64,000 nucleotides of DNA from Mogibacterium sp. (GTDB lineage Bacteria > Bacillota > Clostridia > Peptostreptococcales > Anaerovoracaceae), in NCBI GenBank assembly GCA_017405845.1, contig JAFQZQ010000011.1, forward strand, positions 1-64,000, written 5' to 3'. Numbering within the stretch: position 1 is the first letter of the stretch; every line of letters begins with the position of its first letter. Position numbers and translations under genes: made by a program. The notes under the pieces were generated by a model. The model was not told the DNA's origin, did not search any database, and saw only the letters and a list, made by a program, of their open reading frames with translations. Shown piece by piece: positions 58,980-64,000 of the stretch.

Positions 58980-59623
58980 TAATTTGCACTCTCCTTCTGC
59001 ATTAATCTACCTGTAGGTTCTGTATCGCTGTCACCTAATTTGATATAAAATAGGTGTTCGTTATACAGGCAGATGATATGCTGTGAAAGAAGCTGAACTA
59101 TATGTTCAACCCACTCATCGATACTATCCCATACTACACTAAACTCGTTTTCTATTGTTTCATTTGCTTCCAATGGCGAGAACTCATGAAGCATTTTCCC
59201 ACATTTATCATATACTTTTACAAACTCATCCCTAGTAAGAAACGGCTCTGTTTTATCAACCAACCTTTCGTAGACCTCATCATCAGGATCAAGCGAAACT
59301 GGCTGAGGATAGAAATCTTTATGGATACGCTCCAAATCTTTTAAGATGAGCTTTGCATTCCACATTTTTTCTATTTTACCAAGTTGTTGCCTATAGATCT
59401 CTGCATCAGATATCAAGGATGAATGGGCAATTAGTTCGAGTATTTTCCGAATCTGCAAAACGCAAAATTCCACATTGTTGAAGAAAGAATAATTACTAGG
59501 CAGTCCATTTGACCTACAAGCCTTAATCGAGCTTATTCGAAACTTGATTATCTTCATGTTCCTCAGATAGAGCTTTAAGGAATGCATTTCTCGCACTAGT
59601 TCATCTTGCCTATTAGTTGACAT
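58979..59623 (-). CDS. Uncharacterised helical protein in the defence island
   Basis: This 214-residue protein is rich in charged helices (LREMHSLKLYLRNMKIIKFRISSIKACR, EFCVLQIRKILELIAHSSLI) and has no motif I recognise. It starts inside the tail of a decayed helicase gene and its stop shares a base with the Mod remnant. It may be an antitoxin-like or structural member of a restriction system; this is a guess. It could use the promoter at 59830. Confidence 0.55.
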   Translation of the reverse strand: MSTNRQDELVREMHSLKLYLRNMKIIKFRISSIKACRSNGLPSNYSFFNNVEFCVLQIRKILELIAHSSLISDAEIYRQQLGKIEKMWNAKLILKDLERIHKDFYPQPVSLDPDDEVYERLVDKTEPFLTRDEFVKVYDKCGKMLHEFSPLEANETIENEFSVVWDSIDEWVEHIVQLLSQHIICLYNEHLFYIKLGDSDTEPTGRLMQKESAN

Positions 59624-59770
59624 TTTCTAGCACCTTGTTTAATTTCTTCAATTCATTATATGCATACATGGAAAAGCAAGATGCGGCTATAGGCACACCT
59701 TGCTATTCTTCTTAACTGTTTGTTTTAAGTCATCTCTCAGTAGATACGTAATGTTATCGATAATCTTCAT
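59613..59770 (-). pseudogene. Frameshifted N-terminal remnant of a superfamily 2 helicase
   Basis: Starting at ATG 59770, MKIIDNITYLLRDDLKQT and VKKNSKV lead to a stop at 59687-59689; shifting frame at 59690 gives IAASCFSMYAYNELKKLNKV until a second stop. Together they read as the first 50 residues of the helicases found with type III-like restriction systems (MKIIDNI..LLGDDLK...GSKI.IAASCFSIYA). About two bases are extra at the junction. The remaining hundreds of residues are missing, replaced by the 214-residue gene. Confidence 0.75.
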
Positions 59771-59829
59771 AAAGCCGCCCTTTTAAAGCAATCACAAATA
59801 ACGGTATTCAGTAATAATCATTGTTTTTA

Positions 59830-59838
59830 ATTATAACA
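59830..59838 (-). promoter_or_regulatory. Extended -10 promoter upstream of the helicase remnant
   Basis: On the minus strand TGTTATAAT is an extended -10 match (TG-N-TATAAT), about 60 bases before the remnant's ATG. No good -35 is seen. It could now serve the 214-residue gene. Confidence 0.5.
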
Positions 59839-59960
59839 TGAATCAGCTATTTTTCTTTTACGTCTGCAATCGATTGGACGTTTCTTTTAATGACTATCAT
59901 TATTTTTGCTTATGTAACACGGCCAAGCCTTACTTGCTGGGCTGCATTTGGGACACTAGA

Positions 59961-59997
59961 ATAACGCCCATCAATTTCATTATTCGATGGGCGTTAT
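59961..59997. terminator. Hairpin downstream of the pyrophosphatase-like gene
   Basis: ATAACGCCCATC (59961-59972) pairs with GATGGGCGTTAT (59986-59997). It lies about 25 bases after the minus-strand stop at 60023. No proper T-run follows on the minus strand; on the plus strand a T6 follows after 14 bases. It could be a terminator or processing site. Confidence 0.5.
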
Positions 59998-60022
59998 AGT
60001 TGCTGAGTTATTTTTTAACACT

Positions 60023-61138
60023 CTACTCGTGTGGATGCGCTCCAAGGAAATCCGTAATTCCAGGTACAAACTTTGTCTTTCTGCCGAGTCCTGTTCTGTA
60101 TATATACGCAGTCCCGTTATATTCATCATAATCCGGGAATGCTGCCTTTAGGGTTTCTTCCGACTTTCCGCTGAGCGGAACAATATAATCAATCTTCACA
60201 TCACCCTCGCGGATTCCCACTGAAGCATACAGCATATCCACATCCACTTTTTTGGCACCGTCTGTCATCGCTGCCTTCATGCGCTCCGCCAGATCTGCCG
60301 CGACTTCCTCATCATAGGCGTTCACCAGACCAATGCCGTATGTAACTCCGGAAGCCTCATACTCCTTATAATCAGAGAACAGTATCTCTTCGTCGCTCAT
60401 TCCTTCATAAGAAAGAGCCTCCAGATGGATCTTCTTTGCGAAGTCCTCGACGTCCGTGACTCCGGCAATCTCAGCCAAATCAGCGGCTGCCTGTTTGTCC
60501 GCATCTGTCGTAGTTGATCCGGTGAAACTGTTTGTGTCTGAAAGAATCGCTCCAAGCAAAATGTGCGCTGTGCGCTTGTCGATCTCGAAGCCGTAATTCA
60601 GATAGTCCAGCCATACGATGGTAGCTGTGGCTCCGATCGGTTTTGCCTCGTATACCAGCTGATGTCCGGTATTTACGCTGCCTACTCCATGATGATCGAG
60701 CACGCCAACAATATGCGCGTCTTTCATGCCCTCTGCAGCCTGCGCGTATTCGCTGTGATCGACCAGGAAAATGTCTTCTCCCGAAGCATCCTCCAGAACC
60801 GGTGGCTGCTCCACGCCCGCCTCGCTCAGGATGAACGCTGTTTCATTGCTCACATCCTCTGTTACCCTTGCTTCAGCCTCGACTCCAAGCAAGTTGAGGA
60901 GCCTCGCATATGCAATGGCGGTGCAGACGGTATCCGAGTCAGGGTTCTTATGACCTATGACATATACCGGACCATCTTCGACTATCATATTCGCGACACT
61001 GCTCCGGTTGGCAGCATGCAGAGCATCATTCTCTTTGGTGACCTGATCACGCCCTACGACTCTCCCGGCCAGAAAGCTGCTTATCGCCAGACATACAGCT
61101 AACAGCAGCACCAAAATAACTTTTGTTCCCTTCTTCAA
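60023..61138 (-). CDS. Membrane-anchored family II (DHH) inorganic pyrophosphatase-like protein
   Basis: This 371-residue protein starts with a basic tip and a hydrophobic helix (VILVLLLAVCLAISSFLAG, 7-26) and then a DHH phosphoesterase: GHKNPDSDTVCTAIAYARLL (62-81), FLVDHSE (about 120), GVLDHHGVG (about 146) and ILSDTNSF (about 198), followed by a DHHA2 domain. Motifs for two Mn/Co ions are complete. Cytoplasmic PpaC lacks any such N-terminal helix; this one would be outside the membrane. A lipoprotein box is not clear (LAVC has Val before Cys). The substrate may be PPi or a related anhydride. Confidence 0.85.
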   Translation of the reverse strand: MKKGTKVILVLLLAVCLAISSFLAGRVVGRDQVTKENDALHAANRSSVANMIVEDGPVYVIGHKNPDSDTVCTAIAYARLLNLLGVEAEARVTEDVSNETAFILSEAGVEQPPVLEDASGEDIFLVDHSEYAQAAEGMKDAHIVGVLDHHGVGSVNTGHQLVYEAKPIGATATIVWLDYLNYGFEIDKRTAHILLGAILSDTNSFTGSTTTDADKQAAADLAEIAGVTDVEDFAKKIHLEALSYEGMSDEEILFSDYKEYEASGVTYGIGLVNAYDEEVAADLAERMKAAMTDGAKKVDVDMLYASVGIREGDVKIDYIVPLSGKSEETLKAAFPDYDEYNGTAYIYRTGLGRKTKFVPGITDFLGAHPHE

Positions 61139-61190
61139 GCTTAGCCTCCCATCTATAACTAACGTTTATTCCTCAGGCTTATATTTGCTT

Positions 61191-62027
61191 TTAACCCTCT
61201 TTCTCATAGAATCCAACATCGCATATATCGAGATCCCAGAGGCTTCGTTTTAGCCGCATGCAGTTCGGTTTGAATGTAGCATATGTAAGTCCTCCGGAAA
61301 CAGCTCCTCCGATGACAGGAACGATTTTCGCTACTCCCTTCACATAGAAGCGCTTCGTTATTTTTTCTCTCAGTTCTTTCGTAACTCTTTTGACGACCGG
61401 GTATATTGCGGTTTTTGTCAGCGCCTCATTGGCAAGAGCTTTCGATGTCTTATTGGCAGCCGCATCCGCTATTACCTTGATGCTGTCATCAACACCCTGC
61501 ACGTCATACATGGCTCCGAGGAATATCAGGATCTGATCCATGGCATACGAACCGGCCTCTTCGTCTTCGAAATCAAGCTCATCAAAACCATACAGGTAAG
61601 CTATCTCCTGTATGGTTTTTACTGTGAATGCAAAGTATTGGATCACATCTGCAGGTATTGACGCAGCCAGAGCAATCCCGCCCGGCAGACCAGCCGCGAA
61701 AGATATACTCGACACCTTATTCGTCTCGTACTGTATTACCTGGTCTGCTATTGTATTGATTGCTTCTTTATCGATTCCCGCATATGCAGGGTTGTACTCT
61801 ATAGCAGTTTTAACGGTCTCTTCCGGGTAAGCCTTGATCAGCTCTCTATGAAGAAATGCCGCCCTGTCGACCTTTACGTTTGGCAGTTTGATCACCTGGG
61901 CTATGATTTCCTCCGGAGAAATGTACTTATTGATCACAGAATCAACAGCCTTATCTACAACAGCGTTATTAACAGCTCTACGCGCTTTTTTTGTAACTCT
62001 TCTCAGCGGTTTTAGTTTCTTAGCCAT
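61191..62027 (-). CDS. EcsC-family protein
   Basis: This 278-residue protein has YISPEEIIAQVIKLPNVKVDRAAFLHRELIKAYP, a Gly/Ala-rich helical region (SFAAGLPGGIALAASIPADVIQYFAFTVKTIQEIAYLYG) and KIVPVIGGAVSGGLTYATFKP, typical of EcsC. The family is linked in Bacillus to an ABC exporter but its mechanism is unknown; no exporter is here. The ATG 62027 is chosen since AGGTGA precedes it; a GTG three codons upstream is weaker. Confidence 0.78.
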   Translation of the reverse strand: MAKKLKPLRRVTKKARRAVNNAVVDKAVDSVINKYISPEEIIAQVIKLPNVKVDRAAFLHRELIKAYPEETVKTAIEYNPAYAGIDKEAINTIADQVIQYETNKVSSISFAAGLPGGIALAASIPADVIQYFAFTVKTIQEIAYLYGFDELDFEDEEAGSYAMDQILIFLGAMYDVQGVDDSIKVIADAAANKTSKALANEALTKTAIYPVVKRVTKELREKITKRFYVKGVAKIVPVIGGAVSGGLTYATFKPNCMRLKRSLWDLDICDVGFYEKEG

Positions 62028-62085
62028 GATCGTCACCTGTCATGCATTTTCACTTATCTGCTACGCACATTGTACCATTTTTCAG

Positions 62086-62382
62086 CTAGAAATCGTCATC
62101 GCATGTATAGCAGTGATTGCCGTCTGTATCGCCGCTTCCGCAATACGGGCACTCTCCATCTTCATCGTGTGAGGAACCGGATCCGCTGCCTGAGTCTAAG
62201 TAAATAAAAAGGAACATCAAGCCCTGGACTACAAGCCCTATAGTGATTGCGATGATCCCTCCTAAGGTGTTTCCATCGTCGTATTTCGTAAGTCCAATAA
62301 ATACTCCTATAAGCGCAGGAAAAAACAGGAACCCGATTGAGAGCCCAAGTACTACCAGTATCAATTCCAGAATGAATTTCAT
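62086..62382 (-). CDS. Small membrane protein with C-terminal zinc ribbon
   Basis: This 98-residue protein has two hydrophobic helices (ILELILVVLGLSIGFLFFPALIGVFIG and LGGIIAITIGLVVQGLMFLFIYL), a Ser/Gly linker, and a C-terminal CPYCGS...HCYTC zinc ribbon (about 78-94). The start (62382) follows GGGGGTG; a longer frame to 62556 has no similarity. Function unknown. Confidence 0.65.
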   Translation of the reverse strand: MKFILELILVVLGLSIGFLFFPALIGVFIGLTKYDDGNTLGGIIAITIGLVVQGLMFLFIYLDSGSGSGSSHDEDGECPYCGSGDTDGNHCYTCDDDF

Positions 62383-62516
62383 TTCTATAGCACCCCCGCT
62401 TGTTGTAATTATACTCCTTCGCAGGTCTTTATAAATGAGAGCGGGAGCCCGGCTGAGGACTTCTGAATAATTATGAAGCCGGACTCCCACTACAGAGGAA
62501 ATAGCGATTCTTAATA

Positions 62517-62714
62517 CTATGCTGCTTCTGCTACCTGACTGCCAATCAGCTGCCACCCGTTATTCAGTAGCTCCAGCGGCATGCAGTTTCCGATACTATC
62601 TAGAGTTTTCAGTTCGATGCTGTCACCGTCTTCGCGGTACAGCATTTGCTCCGGCAGTTCGGTTGATAGAGTTTTGAATATGTCCATGATGAAATCAACT
62701 TTTGATGTATCCAT
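62517..62714 (-). CDS. Small hypothetical protein
   Basis: This 65-residue frame (MDTSKVDFIMDIFKTLSTEL start, DSIELKTLDSIGNCMPLELLNNGWQLIGSQVA end) has an AAGGCGG-like ribosome site and amphipathic helices. I do not recognise it. It lies in a gene-poor patch, so it could also be chance. Confidence 0.4.
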   Translation of the reverse strand: MDTSKVDFIMDIFKTLSTELPEQMLYREDGDSIELKTLDSIGNCMPLELLNNGWQLIGSQVAEAA

Positions 62715-62790
62715 TTCCGTTACCGCCTTTCTGTCAATCTTCTTCTGACACCTACAGTCTACAGAAGCATGTGTGTCAAAAAACGCCCAT

Positions 62791-62826
62791 TAAAAAATCG
62801 GCAGCCAGCTTTATGCCAGATGCCGA
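62791..62826 (-). terminator. Terminator of the 303-residue hypothetical gene
   Basis: On the minus strand TCGGCA (62821-62826) pairs with TGCCGA (62798-62803), with a GC-rich partly paired loop, followed by six T. Confidence 0.75.
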
Positions 62827-62901
62827 CGTAAAGTAAATTGCTGGATACACGATATTGATTACAAATTGGATGCACAATAAATACCACTCTAGTGATGAGT
62901 T

Positions 62902-63813
62902 TTATGATAAGAAATAATTATCGACATCATTTTCTGTGAGTAGTATATCTTCTGCACCAAGCGATTCCGCAAGATCTATCGATCCCCTGAATGCATCCTG
63001 GAAGTCCTTAGTGCTGAACGCTCTTTCAACCAGCACATCGAATACATCGAGTTCTTCTTTCAATGTATTAATGTATGCATTAACTTGTTTGGTCAATCTC
63101 TGATCAAGTTCAGCTTGATGCTCCATGATTTCGTCGATCACAGCTAGCTCTTCTTCATAATGGCTATACCTTAGTTTCTGGAATATGAGCGCACTTACAG
63201 CTTCTGCGAGTTCTCTTCTTTTTTCAGGAAGCAGTGTGTGACTCATTCTGTCCGTCATCACCAAGAATAACGCTTCAAGGCTCAGCCATAGGTTTTCTTC
63301 TATAAACTTAACCTCAGGCATATCTCCCATTTCAAGTTTCTCGGCATATTCCTTCATCAACGAGACGATTTCTTCCAACCTGTTAATCACAGTTGCTGCT
63401 GCGTTTTCTCGCATAGGATCGATTGCATATGATATTGATCTCCTGTACAAGTCAAATACCATAGAAGAATACTCTCTTGGATCTATCGCGACTGCTTTTT
63501 CAGCTGCATTGCCTATGACAGTGTTCCAGTCTTCCTTAGTAAATTCAGAAATTGAGCTGCCTTGTTTAATTCTTGACCACAAGCTGATTAGAAATATCGT
63601 TGCTGTTTTAATGCCTAAATCTGTTTTATCCTGATCCAGCATATTCTCTGCTGCAGGTAAGTATTTTTCTATTAGATTGAGCGCATTGCCGAAATTGATG
63701 TTCTGTTCTCGCATCACTGCAAACAAAGTGTTACTGTTGAGATCATTCAATATGCTTCGACACATCTGTAGCATTTCGCGTAAATTGATTTGTGCTTTAT
63801 TGTTTCCTTCCAT
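62902..63813 (-). CDS. Uncharacterised helical protein
   Basis: This 303-residue protein is nearly all helical by composition, with a Glu/Leu-rich pattern (LREMLQMCRSILNDLNSNTLFAVM, VINRLEEIVSLMKEYAEKLEMG, ELAVIDEIMEHQAELDQRLTKQVNAYINTLKEELDVFDVL). No signal peptide or catalytic motif is seen, and I recognise no family. ATG 63813 is preceded by AAGGTG; a GTG three codons upstream is possible. It lies 10 bases after the stop of the next gene upstream, so they form an operon. Confidence 0.6.
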   Translation of the reverse strand: MEGNNKAQINLREMLQMCRSILNDLNSNTLFAVMREQNINFGNALNLIEKYLPAAENMLDQDKTDLGIKTATIFLISLWSRIKQGSSISEFTKEDWNTVIGNAAEKAVAIDPREYSSMVFDLYRRSISYAIDPMRENAAATVINRLEEIVSLMKEYAEKLEMGDMPEVKFIEENLWLSLEALFLVMTDRMSHTLLPEKRRELAEAVSALIFQKLRYSHYEEELAVIDEIMEHQAELDQRLTKQVNAYINTLKEELDVFDVLVERAFSTKDFQDAFRGSIDLAESLGAEDILLTENDVDNYFLS

Positions 63814-63823
63814 AGCCAACACC

Positions 63824-64000
63824 TTATACAGTCTTGCTGAACAGCGCTGACAGTGACTTGGTATTATTCACCATCGCGCCTAGGCACATCTTATCTGCCT
63901 CACTAAGTGACCTATAATCAGAACCGAACATCCTCATATTTTCTGAGAATTGCTTCCCAAGTTCCTCTCTGAGCGTTATCGTTTCTGCATTGATCGTATG
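63824..64000 (-). CDS. C-terminal end of a gene running off the right edge
   Basis: The minus-strand frame is open from the edge to a TAA at 63824-63826, coding 58 residues that include LREELGKQFSENMRMFGSDYRSLSEADK and end SALFSKTV. It is helical and charged, like the next gene. The start lies beyond the window; no family can be named. Confidence 0.6.
   Translation of the reverse strand, partial: HTINAETITLREELGKQFSENMRMFGSDYRSLSEADKMCLGAMVNNTKSLSALFSKTV

Overview
The window reads as a chromosomal segment of an anaerobic, low-to-mid GC Firmicute of class Clostridia. This rests on a core cluster with Bacillus/Clostridium gene order (murC, prs, pth, mfd, a YabM/SpoVB-type flippase, HU, rqcP), ferredoxin-type aldo/keto reductases, flavodoxins, a C-GCAxxG-C-C protein and a probable selenoprotein. 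The sporulation genes that normally sit in this cluster (spoVT, yabP, yabQ) are absent, so I infer a lineage that does not form spores. A placement near Eubacteriales Family XIII is only a guess.

Region 1 (1-13 kb): a consensus promoter and rRNA-type leader fire leftward off the window edge. They are followed by a LytTR-domain regulator, a tetrahydrofolate riboswitch driving the folate transporter subunit folT, a repeat-bearing intergenic stretch, and the leftward housekeeping cluster from murC to rqcP. A 139-bp inverted-repeat element interrupts that cluster. Region 2 (12.7-23 kb): a selenium-linked type of class V aminotransferase, a secreted GLUG-repeat protein, a PatB-type C-S lyase with a class II aldolase, two divergent GAPDH genes, mnmA, and an Ala-rich protein with peptidoglycan-binding repeats.

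Region 3 (23-33 kb): a close-packed leftward array with larB and a LarC1-only larC, a YkvI-type permease, small redox and detoxification enzymes, a nitrilase, and thpR. Region 4 (33.3-33.8 kb) is non-coding and carries two copies of an 85-bp palindromic repeat that also occurs twice near 1.8-2.1 kb. Region 5 (33.8-52.6 kb) is another long leftward array of small enzymes. It holds a strong candidate selenoprotein (UGA codon at 40820-40822) whose reading frame would conventionally be split, a 59-residue DUF4250 gene beside it, an alpha/beta-hydrolase fused to a rubrerythrin-like domain, and an ADP-ribose theme: macrodomain, a PARG-like/ARH fusion, and KptA.

Region 6 (52.6-59.8 kb) is AT-richer and looks like a decaying defence island. 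It has a DUF2075 helicase with a nuclease-like N terminus, a zinc-ribbon/Vsr-like nuclease protein, a DUF262/DUF1524 GmrSD-type protein, an N-terminal remnant of a type III-like DNA methyltransferase, and a frameshifted N-terminal remnant of a helicase. Region 7 (60-64 kb) holds an apparently membrane-anchored family II pyrophosphatase, an EcsC protein and uncharacterised genes running off the right edge. Only three genes (folT, the class V aminotransferase and the second gap) are on the plus strand.
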